A stretch of 42,866 nucleotides of DNA from an uncultured Paracoccaceae bacterium (lineage in GTDB: Bacteria > Pseudomonadota > Alphaproteobacteria > Rhodobacterales > Rhodobacteraceae). The notes beneath the pieces were generated by a model, which was given only the letters and a program-made list of their open reading frames with translations, was not told the origin of the DNA and searched no databases. The position numbers and the translations under genes were made by a program. Positions 7,075-15,078 of this stretch are shown here, piece by piece. The first letter of the stretch is position 1; each line of letters opens with the position of its first letter. The stretch spans positions 1 to 42,866 of the forward strand of contig CANMTR010000020.1 of NCBI GenBank assembly GCA_947500825.1. Direction: 5' to 3'.

Positions 7075-8762
7075 CGGACGCGATCATCGCGGGGGGCGCC
7101 GTCCTCGTCCGCCTCGCTCGACTTGGGGTCGAGTGGGTCTTCGTCAATTCCGGCACCGATTTCCCGCCGGTGATCGAGGGCATGGCCCAGGCCGCCGCGC
7201 AGGACCGCGCCCTCCCGCGCATGGTCGTGGTGGCCCACGAGCACGCCGCCATGGGCATGGCCCACGGCCACTGGCTAGCCTCGGGGCGGCCCCAGGCGGT
7301 GATGCTGCACACCAATGTGGGCCTCGCGAACGCGGCCGCGGGGGCGATCAACGCAGGCTGCGAGCACGTGCCGATGATCGTGATGTCGGGCCGCACCCCG
7401 GTGGTCGAATCCGGGCGGCCGGGCGCGCGCACCGTCCCGATCTCCTGGGGGCAGGAGATGGCAGACCAGTCCGCCCTCGTGCGCGAGGCGGCGAAATGGG
7501 ACTACGAGCTGCGCTTCCCCGAGCAGGTGCCGGACCTCCTCGACCGGGCCATGGCCATCGCCGAGACCACGCCGAAGGGGCCGGTCTACCTGTCGCTGCC
7601 GCGCGAGGTGCTGGCCCAGGACTGTCCCGCCACGGGGCTCGACGCGCCGGTCCGGCAGACCCCCGCGCGGGCGGGGCCGGACCCGGAGGCCCTCGCCCGC
7701 GCGGCCGAGTGGATCGCCGGGGCCGGTGCGCCGGTGGTGATCGCGCAGCGCGGCACCGGCGATGCCGCCAGCTTCGCCACCTTCTCCGACTGGGCGGCGC
7801 GCTGGGGCATCGTCGTCGTGTCGTGGTGGGCCACGCATCTGGGACTTCCCACCGACCACGACTGCCATGCGGGCGCCGATCCCGGCCCCGCCCTGGCGGA
7901 GGCCGACGTCGTGCTGGTGATCGACGCCCTCGCCCCCTGGAGCCCCGGCCTTCACGCGCTCGCGCCGGGGGCGAAGGTGGTCCAGATCGGGCCCGATCCC
8001 CTGTTCCAGCGCGCGCCGGTGCGCCATTTCCCCCACGACATCGCCATCGCCGGCGAGACGCGCGACACGCTTCCCGCCCTGATCGCCGCCACCGACCGGC
8101 TGGGCCCCGGGCGGCCCGAGCGCGCCGCGGCCCTGGCCGGGCGCAACGCGGCCCGGCGCGAGGACGAGCACGCGGCGATCCGTGCCGATCTGGCGGCAGG
8201 ACGGGTCACCAAGGCCGGCGTCGGCCTTGTGCTGGGCGAGGCCCTGGAGCGACGCGCGCCGACCGCGCGCGTCTTTTCCGAACTCGGCGTGCCGCTGGGG
8301 CCCCTGTCGCGCCGCACCCACGGGTCGTGGTTCCAGGAACCCCATTCGGGCGGGCTCGGCTGGGCGTTCCCGGCCGCCATCGGCGCGCGGCTCGCCGACC
8401 CGGGGCGCCTCTGCGTCGCGACGATGGGCGATGGCAGCTACCTCTTCGCGAATCCCGCCGTCTGCCACCAGCTCGTCGAGGCGCTGGAGCTGCCGATGCT
8501 CGTCCTGGTGCTGAACAACCGCGGCTGGGGGGCCGTGCGGCAATCGGTGCTCGACATGTATCCAGACGGCGCGGCGGCGCGGGCCAACCACGTCCCCCTG
8601 ACGTCGCTCGAGCCGCTGCCGGACCTCTGCGCCATCGCCCGGGCGAGCCGCGCGGCCGCCTGGCGGGTCGAGCGGGCCGACGACCTAGAGACCGCGATCA
8701 AGGCGGCGCTCGACGCCTGCCTGGAGGATCGGAGAGCGGCCTTCGTGGAGGTCGCGATCTGA
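7071..8762 (+). CDS. Thiamine-diphosphate-dependent enzyme (acetolactate synthase/2-oxo acid decarboxylase superfamily)
   Basis: 563 residues with the three-domain layout of the family. The N-terminal PYR domain has the cofactor-activating Glu57 in VVVAHEHAAMG, a central domain follows, and the C-terminal PP domain has the metal/diphosphate motif from GDGSYLFANP (about 453) to LVLNN (about 483). It begins at the ATGA overlap with dctM, so it is part of the TRAP operon. Homologues are usually annotated only as thiamine-pyrophosphate-requiring protein. The active-site neighbourhood does not let me choose between a decarboxylase such as benzoylformate decarboxylase and a carboligase. The link to a TRAP uptake system suggests it acts on the imported acid (inference). 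Confidence 0.85.
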   Translation: MTDAIIAGGAVLVRLARLGVEWVFVNSGTDFPPVIEGMAQAAAQDRALPRMVVVAHEHAAMGMAHGHWLASGRPQAVMLHTNVGLANAAAGAINAGCEHVPMIVMSGRTPVVESGRPGARTVPISWGQEMADQSALVREAAKWDYELRFPEQVPDLLDRAMAIAETTPKGPVYLSLPREVLAQDCPATGLDAPVRQTPARAGPDPEALARAAEWIAGAGAPVVIAQRGTGDAASFATFSDWAARWGIVVVSWWATHLGLPTDHDCHAGADPGPALAEADVVLVIDALAPWSPGLHALAPGAKVVQIGPDPLFQRAPVRHFPHDIAIAGETRDTLPALIAATDRLGPGRPERAAALAGRNAARREDEHAAIRADLAAGRVTKAGVGLVLGEALERRAPTARVFSELGVPLGPLSRRTHGSWFQEPHSGGLGWAFPAAIGARLADPGRLCVATMGDGSYLFANPAVCHQLVEALELPMLVLVLNNRGWGAVRQSVLDMYPDGAAARANHVPLTSLEPLPDLCAIARASRAAAWRVERADDLETAIKAALDACLEDRRAAFVEVAI

Positions 8763-8770
8763 GGGAGGGA

Positions 8771-8793
8771 GGACCGTCCGGGAAGAACGGTCC
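8771..8793 (+). terminator. Hairpin after the TRAP operon
   Basis: GGACCGT (8771-8777) pairs with ACGGTCC (8787-8793) nine bases past the stop codon. No T-run follows, so intrinsic termination is unproven. Confidence 0.4.
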
Positions 8794-8837
8794 GCAACAC
8801 GCGAAGAAGAGGGGCGCCCCGAGGTCGCGGGATGCCC

Positions 8838-8866
8838 GCGGTACGGGGGTCGTCCCCCCGTACCGC
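8838..8866. terminator. Perfect 12-bp hairpin between convergent genes
   Basis: GCGGTACGGGGG (8838-8849) and CCCCCGTACCGC (8855-8866) form a perfect stem with a 5-base loop. It lies between two genes pointing at each other, so a bidirectional terminator or mRNA 3'-end stabiliser is likely. There is no T-tract on either side. Confidence 0.6.
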
Positions 8867-8901
8867 CCTGGCGGCACGGGGGGTGCTTCGGGGTCAGGCG
8901 C

Positions 8902-9990
8902 TCACCCGCGCGCCGCGACCTCGCCGAAGAAGCGCAGCATCTCGGCGGAGGCATCCGGCCCGGCCGCGTCGGCGTAGGAGCCGGCCGCGTCGCCGCCCGA
9001 CCAGGCATGGCCCGCGCCCTCGATCATCCAGAGCTCCGATCCCCCCGGCGTGGTCAGGCGCGTCCAGGTGCGGGTGCCCTCGCCGTGGCGCGTCTCCACC
9101 CCGTCGCCCGGCAGGAGCGCGTGGGCGTTGCGGGGCGACACGGTGGTGTCGGCTGTGCCGTGGAACACGATGCCCGGACGGGCGAGGGGGCGGCCCGTCC
9201 GTTCGCCCCGCATGGCGGCGAAGGCCGATCCCATGTCGCCCGCCGCGCCCGCGGGAAGGCCCGAATGGACCCCCACGGCCGCGAAGAGGTCTGGGTGCGT
9301 CTCGGCCAGGATCGCGGCCATGGCGCCCCCCGCCGACAGGCCGGCGGCGAAGACGCGGGCGCCCACGTCCAGCTCGCCCGCGATCTCACGCGCGATGGCG
9401 GCGAGGGAGGCGGGTTCGCCACCGCCTGCCTCCTGGTCCTGGGGGCGGAACCAGTTCCAGCACGATTGCATGTTGTGGGTGCCGGTCTGGGCCGGGTAGG
9501 CGACGGCGTAGCCGGCGGCTTCGGCGGCGAGGTCCATCGTCGTCCCGAGGGCGAAATCCTCGGGCGACTGGGTGCAGCCGTGGAGCATCAGCACCAGTCC
9601 CGCAACACCGCCCGCCCGGGGCGAGGGGGTGAAGAGACGCACCTCGCGCCCGGCGATGGTGCGGGTCTCGACCCGGGCGCCGTCGGGGACGGGGGCGGAG
9701 CGGGCCGCCTTGCCCCCAAGGCCCGAAAGGCCCGAGAACCCCTTGAGCCCGTCCATCCCCGGCAGGCCGGAGAAGTCGCCCATGCCCGAGATACCGCCGG
9801 TACGGCCCCCGGCCTTCGCGGCGGAGGCGGCCTTGGCGCAGGGGCCGCATTCGGCCTCGGGATCGGGGGCGGAGCCCGGTGCCGACCGGCCCGACAGGGC
9901 CGACTGGATCAGGGCGGTGGCCGCGGCCGGATCGCCGGCGCGCGTGGAGGCAAGCGCCCGGCGCAGGGCCGTCGCGAAATCGTCGCTCAT
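8902..9990 (-). CDS. PHB-depolymerase-family esterase (alpha/beta hydrolase)
   Basis: 362 residues. The N-terminal ~105 are low-complexity, with Gly/Ser-rich repeats of the SGLPG/FSGLSGLGG type. The hydrolase follows, with the oxyanion-hole motif LMLHGCTQSPEDF, the substrate-binding YPAQTGTHNMQSCWNWF, nucleophile Ser219 in GLSAGG, Asp281 in HGTADTTV and His328 in GAGHAWSGG. The family hydrolyses short-chain polyhydroxyalkanoates or related esters. No signal peptide is visible at the chosen ATG (9990), so a cytoplasmic role on ester or polymer reserves is likely. The open frame continues upstream across the next gene and was not used. A CopG-type regulator lies directly upstream on the same strand, 35 bp away. 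Confidence 0.85.
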   Translation of the reverse strand: MSDDFATALRRALASTRAGDPAAATALIQSALSGRSAPGSAPDPEAECGPCAKAASAAKAGGRTGGISGMGDFSGLPGMDGLKGFSGLSGLGGKAARSAPVPDGARVETRTIAGREVRLFTPSPRAGGVAGLVLMLHGCTQSPEDFALGTTMDLAAEAAGYAVAYPAQTGTHNMQSCWNWFRPQDQEAGGGEPASLAAIAREIAGELDVGARVFAAGLSAGGAMAAILAETHPDLFAAVGVHSGLPAGAAGDMGSAFAAMRGERTGRPLARPGIVFHGTADTTVSPRNAHALLPGDGVETRHGEGTRTWTRLTTPGGSELWMIEGAGHAWSGGDAAGSYADAAGPDASAEMLRFFGEVAARG

Positions 9991-10025
9991 CTTGATTTTC
10001 CTTGAAGGTCGGGGGGTTGTCCCCC

Positions 10026-10442
10026 TCAGGTGATGCGGTCCGCGAGGGCCGCCTTGACGTTCTTGGAGGCCTGGAGGGAGCCCAGGACGCTCAACGAGCC
10101 GATCGCCGCGCGGGCGAGGTCGGCATCGACGTCGTCCGCGATCCGGGCGAGGCCGACGACGCGCAGGTGGAGCACCTCGCCCTCGTCGCGGAGTGCTTCG
10201 AGGTCGGCGCGGGTGACGTCGAACAGGCCCAGCTCGAAGCGGTGACGCTCCACCGACTGGTCCACGGCGCGGGCCTCGGCCGTGAGCTGGGCGCGGATCG
10301 CGGAGCGGATGAAATCGGTGCGGTTCGAGTAGAACCCCTCGCGCACGAGGAGGTCGATCCGGCCGAGGTCGACATGGCCGAGATTGACGGTGATCTTCTC
10401 GGTATCGCCGGGGCGGTCGGGCAGGCGGTGGATCTTGGGCAT
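10026..10442 (-). CDS. CopG-family ribbon-helix-helix regulator
   Basis: 138 residues. The N-terminal part is a ribbon-helix-helix DNA-binding fold: strand KITVNLGHVDLGRIDLLV, then helices around GFYSNRTDFIRSAIRAQL. The remainder is a helical extension rich in Asp/Glu and Leu. ATG 10442 is preferred over 10454 and 10505 because GGAGAGAG stands just before it. The gene lies directly upstream of the PHB-depolymerase-like esterase on the same strand. An unusually clear palindrome overlaps its leader, so autoregulation is likely. Such regulators often accompany this esterase in Rhodobacterales (recalled, not searched). What it senses is unknown. Confidence 0.82.
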   Translation of the reverse strand: MPKIHRLPDRPGDTEKITVNLGHVDLGRIDLLVREGFYSNRTDFIRSAIRAQLTAEARAVDQSVERHRFELGLFDVTRADLEALRDEGEVLHLRVVGLARIADDVDADLARAAIGSLSVLGSLQASKNVKAALADRIT

Positions 10443-10450
10443 CGCTCTCT

Positions 10451-10477
10451 CCATCCAAGTGGATGGTATATGGATGG
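10451..10477. promoter_or_regulatory. Candidate operator of the CopG regulator
   Basis: CCATCCA-AG-TGGATGG (10451-10466) is a perfect 7-bp inverted repeat. A third copy of TGGATGG follows at 10471-10477, 11 bp from the previous one, which is one helical turn. Ribbon-helix-helix repressors bind such tandem half-sites cooperatively. The element sits 8 bp upstream of the regulator's ATG, so a bound repressor would block its transcription. Confidence 0.6.
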
Positions 10478-10510
10478 CCATGGGTGGGTGCGCAAGGAAG
10501 CGCACGCATT

Positions 10511-10547
10511 AAAAAGAACCGCGGCCCGAAAGTCGGACCGCGGTTCT
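10511..10547 (-). terminator. Rho-independent terminator (minus strand)
   Basis: AGAACCGCGG and CCGCGGTTCT form a 10-bp stem (10515-10524 with 10538-10547), with a further CCGA/TCGG pairing inside. On the minus strand it is followed by a run of five T (10511-10515 region). It lies about 80 bp past the stop of the minus-strand gene at 10627 and just before the CopG promoter. Confidence 0.82.
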
Positions 10548-10595
10548 GGCAGTGACGGATTCCCGTCGGACTCCCGTCGGAGTTCCGGGGGAGGG

Positions 10596-10621
10596 AAAAT
10601 CGCCGCCCGCGGGGGGCGGCG
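10596..10621 (-). terminator. G/C-rich hairpin at a gene end
   Basis: CGCCGCCC (10601-10608) pairs with GGGCGGCG (10614-10621), followed on the minus strand by ATTTT. It lies immediately after the stop of the gene at 10627 and may be the first of two tandem terminators. Confidence 0.55.
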
Positions 10622-10626
10622 AAAGG

Positions 10627-11163
10627 TTAAAGCTCGACCTGGGCCACGTCGCCCGGGGAGGGCGGCTCGCCGGTCAGACGGGCCTTGGCGTAGCCGTAGG
10701 CGAAGACCATGGCCGAGGATGGCGAGTCCCAGTATTCGGCGGTGTCCATCACCACGCGCAGCAGCCGGATCGAGGGATCGCCCGACCCGTCGGGGAACCA
10801 GGTGCGCAGGGGCTCGGACCACAACGCCTCGATCCGGTCGCGGTCGTCTAGGATCTCGGCGCGGCCGGTGACGGAGATGTAGTTCTGCGACGAGGGATCG
10901 GCGTAGTCGATCGTCACCCGGGGGTCCTGGCCGATCTCGGCGATCTTGCGGCTGTCGGCGCGGGTGAAGAACCACAGCGCCTCGACATCCGAGTCGCGCT
11001 CCTGGTGCACGGCGGCCATGGGGCGGGAATGGCAGATGCCTTCGGCGTCGTATGTGCCGAACATCGCGAACTGGGCCTTGCCGATCATGTCGTGGACCTT
11101 GTCGACGGCGTCGCTGTCGCGGCGCACGTCCATGTCGGTGCTCGGATCGTGGCTGGTGGTCAT
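10627..11163 (-). CDS. Pyridoxamine 5'-phosphate oxidase-like (general stress protein 26 type) FMN-binding protein
   Basis: 178 residues with the split-barrel flavin fold of the PNPOx-like family. It has VHDMIGKAQFAMFGTYDAEG, the FMN-contact segment CHSRPMAA, ALWFFTRADSRKIAEIG, and DPRVTIDYADPSSQNYISVTGRAEI. The C-terminal part (EYWDSPSSAMVFAYGYAKARLTG) matches the general-stress-protein-26 subfamily. Such proteins bind FMN or related cofactors; a vitamin B6 function is not implied. ATG 11163 was chosen because AAAGGA lies upstream; the longer frame to 11388 is Arg/Pro-rich and unlike coding sequence. It stands alone and has tandem terminators. Confidence 0.86.
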   Translation of the reverse strand: MTTSHDPSTDMDVRRDSDAVDKVHDMIGKAQFAMFGTYDAEGICHSRPMAAVHQERDSDVEALWFFTRADSRKIAEIGQDPRVTIDYADPSSQNYISVTGRAEILDDRDRIEALWSEPLRTWFPDGSGDPSIRLLRVVMDTAEYWDSPSSAMVFAYGYAKARLTGEPPSPGDVAQVEL

Positions 11164-11495
11164 CGGTGCATCCTTTCGGGAGCGGGCGGCGTGCCCGTCA
11201 GCCCGGAAGCGCGCGAGGGGCCACGGCGTTCCGCCCGGCCCGGTCACGAACGGGGGTGCCCCGCGCCGGCCGGGCCGCGGGGTTTCCGAACGATGCGCCA
11301 GGCACGCGGCCACGCGCCCGCCCCGGGCGCCGGGAGGGGTTTCCGGGGGTGAGGGCAGTGCGCCCGACCGGGCGCGACCGGGGAGCAAGATACTTAAAAA
11401 TTTACATATTTAATCTCGACGTGCAGTGAAACATCGTCTTCGCGCACCGCGTGTATGTTACCGTGGATATTCCAGAACCCCGGAAGGACCTTGCG
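11164..11495. promoter_or_regulatory. Divergent intergenic region with an AT-rich island
   Basis: This 332-bp gap separates two divergent genes. Most of it is very G+C rich and codes for nothing I can recognise. The stretch 11386-11420 is abruptly AT-rich (ACTTAAAAATTTACATATTT) and is the best candidate for a promoter or UP-like element serving the exported protein at 11496. GGAAGGA (11482-11488) is that gene's ribosome-binding site. Confidence 0.5.
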
Positions 11496-11906
11496 ATGAA
11501 GACGTATCTGACAGCCACCCTCCTGGCCGCCCTTGGCACCGCCGCGATCGCCCAGGACGACATGGCGCCCTCGATCACCGCGTCGGACCAGGCGGTCGCG
11601 AACGGGGTGGTCTCGGCCGACATGGTGATGGCCCCGGCGAACGGCTGGATGGTGGTGCACCGCACCGATTCCGAGATGGCCCCAGGCCCCGTGGTCGGCT
11701 ACGCGCCGCTGCGCGAAGGCGAGAACACCGACGTGGCCGCCCTCCTGCAGGAAGACGTGGCGTCGGGCGACATGCTGATGCTGATGGTCCATTCCGAGGA
11801 TGGCGGGATGGAGACGGGCGTGTTCGAATACACCCTGGGGGCGAGCGAGGACGGCCCGATCCGGGTCGACGACGCGCTGGTGACCTCGGTCATCACGGCC
11901 GAGTGA
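11496..11906 (+). CDS. Exported small protein resembling the DUF7282 family
   Basis: 136 residues with a Sec signal peptide (MKTYLTATLLAALGTAAIAQ, cleavage after residue ~19). The mature ~115 residues are acidic and carry two similar-looking halves with the pattern SITASDQAVANGVVSADMVM, GWMVVHRTD, and VVGYAPLREGENTDVAALL. I associate this pattern with the DUF7282 domain seen in haloarchaea and proteobacteria. No catalytic motif is visible. The start at 11496 has a good Shine-Dalgarno; an earlier ATG at 11451 would spoil the signal peptide. The function is unknown; a periplasmic or surface stress role is only a guess. Confidence 0.75.
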   Translation: MKTYLTATLLAALGTAAIAQDDMAPSITASDQAVANGVVSADMVMAPANGWMVVHRTDSEMAPGPVVGYAPLREGENTDVAALLQEDVASGDMLMLMVHSEDGGMETGVFEYTLGASEDGPIRVDDALVTSVITAE

Positions 11907-11914
11907 CCGCAGGG

Positions 11915-11974
11915 CTGCCACCCGGCCTCGCCGGGCGGCAGTCGCATGTCCGCGGGGGGCAGATGCCCCCCGCG
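11915..11974. terminator. Two consecutive hairpins between convergent genes
   Basis: The first hairpin is CTGCC-a-CCCGG with CCGGG-c-GGCAG (11915-11941). The second is CGCGGGGGGC with GCCCCCCGCG (11951-11960 with 11965-11974, loop AGAT). The genes on both sides end here, so they likely act as bidirectional terminators or mRNA 3' ends. Neither has a T-run. Confidence 0.6.
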
Positions 11975-11979
11975 CCGCC

Positions 11980-14826
11980 TCAGGCGATGGCGAAATCCGC
12001 CGGGTTGCCGACGTTGAGCAGGGTCAGGTCGTCGGCCTCGTCGACGAAGCGCACGACGATGTCGTCCCCGTCGCCGTCGAGCGTGATGCGGACATGGCGC
12101 CCGGCCTCGCGGATCGCGGCGATGTCGGCCCCGCCGAGGTCGATCTCGTCGAGCCCCACCTCGTAGTCGGTGATGAAGTCGCGCTCGCGCGTGCCGTTCG
12201 CGGTCTCGGACCCGAAGGCGAAGCGGTCCGCACCCTCGCCGCCGGCGACCCTGTCCACCCGGCCCGCGCCGCTGGCGATCAGGTCGCGCCCGTCGGTGCC
12301 CGTGAGCCTGTCGTTGCCGTCCGTCGCGCCGGCGAGGGGCGTGAAGGCCGGGTCGAGGTCGAGGCCGACCACCACGGGGTCGTGGTCGGAGGCGCGGAAT
12401 GCGTCCGCGGCGAAGAGGTCGTTGCCCGAGGGTTCCTCCTCGAACGGCGCCTCGGACGGGTCCTGCACGTCGTCGTTGTAGTCGAGGAGCGGTACCTCGT
12501 CGGCGTTGATGTGCCACGCGGTGGCGCCGGTGACCTGGCCCGCGAGCGCGGTGTTGGCGAGCGCGTAGTCGAGGGTGCCGAGCTGGCCGTCGAAGAGGTA
12601 GGTGTAGGCCTCCTCCCCCTGGTCGCGCTGGAGCAGGTCGACATAGTCGTCGCCCGTGCCGGAGATGCCGTCGGCGCCGTCGCGGATGGCGTCGATCGGG
12701 TCCTCCCGCGCGTAGGAGTTGAGGTCGCCCAGGATCAGCGTGTCGGCGTCGCCCGAGCCGGTGGGATCGGTGGCGAGCCAGTCCACCAGCGCCTCGGCCG
12801 CGTCGGTGCGGACCCGGTCGTTGTTGCCCGACCCGTCGCCGTTCGCGGCGTCGCCGTCGGCGACGGAGCCTTTCGATTTCAGGTGGTTGACGGCCGCCGT
12901 GAAGGTGCCGCCCGAAGATATCTCCTCGAACGTCTGGGCCAGGGCGGGTCGGTTCGCCCCGTCGAGGAAGCGCGGATCGACGGACTGGTCGAGGATCGCG
13001 AACTCGCCGGTGGGACGGACCTGGGCGGTGTCGTAGATCATCGCCACCTTGATCGCGTCGGTGCCGATGACGCCGGTGTCGATGGCCGCGTAGGTCCCGC
13101 CGTCCGTGCGGACGTTCAGGGCATCGACCAGGGCCTGGGTCGCGGCGCCGTCGTCGTTCTCCACCTCGATCAGGCCGTAGACCTGCGCGTCGATCTCCGC
13201 CAGGGCGGAGACGATCTTGTCGGTCTGGCGCTCCAGCTCGGCCACGCTGTCGGCGCCGCGCGGCTCGAGGCCGGTGGCGGTGCGGGCCTCGCCGTCGTCG
13301 ATGGTGGTGAAATAGTTCAGCACGTTGAAGGAGGCGACCTTGAGCGAGTTGCCCACATCCTCTGGGGCGTCGGTGCGGGGGTTGGTACGCTCGAACGCCA
13401 CCGGGTCGGCCTCGGTCGGGCGCAGCCGCCATGCGTCGGTGCCGCCCGCGCCCGCGCCCGCGAAGGACCAGTCCAGCACGCCGGTCAGCTCGGCCACCGT
13501 GTCGCCGCCGCGGATGGTATCGTCGACCGACAGCCCGTCGGGCCGGGGGTGGTAGACGGTGCCGTCGGGCAGGGCGCTGTTCTGCTGGTTGTCGTCGTCG
13601 TCGAGGATGATGCGGCGGCTCGCGAGGTCGGCGAGATAGGCGGCGTTGCCCTCCACGTCGGGCTCATTCGCTTGTGTGAACTGGTAGGGGCGCTCGCCTT
13701 CGTAGAGGGTGATCTCGCCGAAGCGGGAAAGCTGGAAGTATTCCGATACCACCATGGGCTGGTCGAACGCGACCTTCATGGACTCGAACCGCTCCAGCGC
13801 GGCGGGGTCGTCGTTGGCCCCGAAATCCGAGCGGGTGAGGGCGGGCACGTCGATCAGGCCGAGATTGTCGCCCGCGTCCACGATGTCGATGGCGGAGACG
13901 TCGCCGATCTGGGTCTTGGCGAAATACTCGCCCACCACGCCGGTGACGGAGACGGTGTAGCCCTCGGACACGTCCATGCCGGGGGCATAGACGAAGATCC
14001 CCTCGGACGAGGCGGCGTCGCCGTCGCTGTCGGCGGCCTCCTCCTGCAGGAAGAAGCCGTCCAGGGCGGGGAAGGACGCGGTGACCACGCCCTCGACCCG
14101 CACGCCCTGGTCGAGGAGGGGCGAGGCGCCGGCATTGCCGAAATCGTCCTCGCCCTGGGTTTCGGGGCTGCCCTGGATGTCGGAGATCAGCACGTCGCGG
14201 GTCTCGACCGGCTCAGGCTCCGGCTCGGGCGCGGGCACGCCGTTGGCGGCGCCGGGGGTGGGGGCCCGCGCGGCGAAGTCGCCGGTGCCGTCGGGGGTGC
14301 GGGCGAGGGACTGGGTGTCCTTCTGGCCGTTCGCGTCCTCGTCGTATTGCACGTCCTGGCCCAGGGCGGCGAGGAGGGCCGCGTCGGTCGCGTCCCCGGT
14401 GCCGTAGACCAGCGCGTCGACCAGCCCGTCGGTGCTGGGCGCGGTGCCGACGGGGAAGTCGGCGGCCGGGCGGGCGTAGAGGGCGACCGCGTCGGCGCCG
14501 TTCTGCAGCCCGTTCGAGGGGATCACGACATCGACGCCGGCGACGCCCTCGTTGCCCACGACGAAGGTGCCGTCGGCGCCGGTCGCGTATCCCGAGAGGT
14601 CGATGCTGCGGTAGGAGGCGTCGCCGTTGCCGTTGAAGAAGACCAGCGCATGCCCGTCGAGGGCCGTGTTCCCCGCGCCGCCGTCGAAGAGTTCGACGAA
14701 CTCGGCCGTGTCGACGCCGTCGGTGTCGCTGTCGACCTCGTTGATCACGAGGGAGGTGGCGGCGGCGCGCGTCGCGGCCTCCTGCCGCTCGGCCTCGGTG
14801 GCGGACGTCTGCATCTCGTCGTTCAT
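11980..14826 (-). CDS. Large secreted endonuclease/exonuclease/phosphatase-family nuclease with lamin-tail domain
   Basis: 948 residues, very acidic. In order: a lamin-tail domain (about 25-190, SLVINEVDSDTDGVDTAEFV), an acidic Pro linker (PAPEPEPEPVE), and an OB-fold-like region (about 205-330, LISDIQGSPETQGEDDFG). The EEP nuclease domain follows (about 470-790), with SLKVASFNVLNYFTT, GLIEVENDD, NHLKSKG, LILGDLNSYAREDP and ASDHDPVVVG. The C-terminal ~130 residues have a haemolysin-type Ca-binding repeat region (GNDRLTGTDGRDLI) and end in a short hydrophobic tail. The layout resembles ExeM/NucH-type extracellular DNases. There is no Sec signal; the Gly/Asp-rich C-terminus suggests type I secretion. 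No T1SS genes are nearby. Likely roles are extracellular DNA turnover or nutrient scavenging. Confidence 0.86.
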   Translation of the reverse strand: MNDEMQTSATEAERQEAATRAAATSLVINEVDSDTDGVDTAEFVELFDGGAGNTALDGHALVFFNGNGDASYRSIDLSGYATGADGTFVVGNEGVAGVDVVIPSNGLQNGADAVALYARPAADFPVGTAPSTDGLVDALVYGTGDATDAALLAALGQDVQYDEDANGQKDTQSLARTPDGTGDFAARAPTPGAANGVPAPEPEPEPVETRDVLISDIQGSPETQGEDDFGNAGASPLLDQGVRVEGVVTASFPALDGFFLQEEAADSDGDAASSEGIFVYAPGMDVSEGYTVSVTGVVGEYFAKTQIGDVSAIDIVDAGDNLGLIDVPALTRSDFGANDDPAALERFESMKVAFDQPMVVSEYFQLSRFGEITLYEGERPYQFTQANEPDVEGNAAYLADLASRRIILDDDDNQQNSALPDGTVYHPRPDGLSVDDTIRGGDTVAELTGVLDWSFAGAGAGGTDAWRLRPTEADPVAFERTNPRTDAPEDVGNSLKVASFNVLNYFTTIDDGEARTATGLEPRGADSVAELERQTDKIVSALAEIDAQVYGLIEVENDDGAATQALVDALNVRTDGGTYAAIDTGVIGTDAIKVAMIYDTAQVRPTGEFAILDQSVDPRFLDGANRPALAQTFEEISSGGTFTAAVNHLKSKGSVADGDAANGDGSGNNDRVRTDAAEALVDWLATDPTGSGDADTLILGDLNSYAREDPIDAIRDGADGISGTGDDYVDLLQRDQGEEAYTYLFDGQLGTLDYALANTALAGQVTGATAWHINADEVPLLDYNDDVQDPSEAPFEEEPSGNDLFAADAFRASDHDPVVVGLDLDPAFTPLAGATDGNDRLTGTDGRDLIASGAGRVDRVAGGEGADRFAFGSETANGTRERDFITDYEVGLDEIDLGGADIAAIREAGRHVRITLDGDGDDIVVRFVDEADDLTLLNVGNPADFAIA

Positions 14827-15078
14827 TCGGCGAACTCCCCGTCATTGGTCCCGGGTCCGTCAACGGCCCGCGCAATCGGGGCGAGTAAACGGCGGCGATG
14901 TGACGTGGGCAAGACGGGCGAGCGGCTTTTCGCCTTTTGCCGGGGAAACGGGGCCATCGCGCCCGGGGCGGGGCCACGCCGACGGCGGCTTGTGCTCGGG
15001 CGCGCGAGCCGCGAGGATGCAACCATGACGCGGGAAACCGGCCGGACGGGACGGCCCCGCGAGCAAGGGAGGACGACG

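Noticed and set aside
11428-11460. Possible ECF-type promoter (GAAAC ... TGTT) before the DUF7282-like gene
   Set aside because: The spacing between the two elements is about 23 bp, too long for the known alphaproteobacterial consensus.
12094-15078. Very long plus-strand open frame opposite the nuclease gene
   Set aside because: It is the antisense of a high-G+C gene, rich in Val/Gly/Arg/Asp without domain motifs. Only its last part, from 15079, is the real dehydrogenase.
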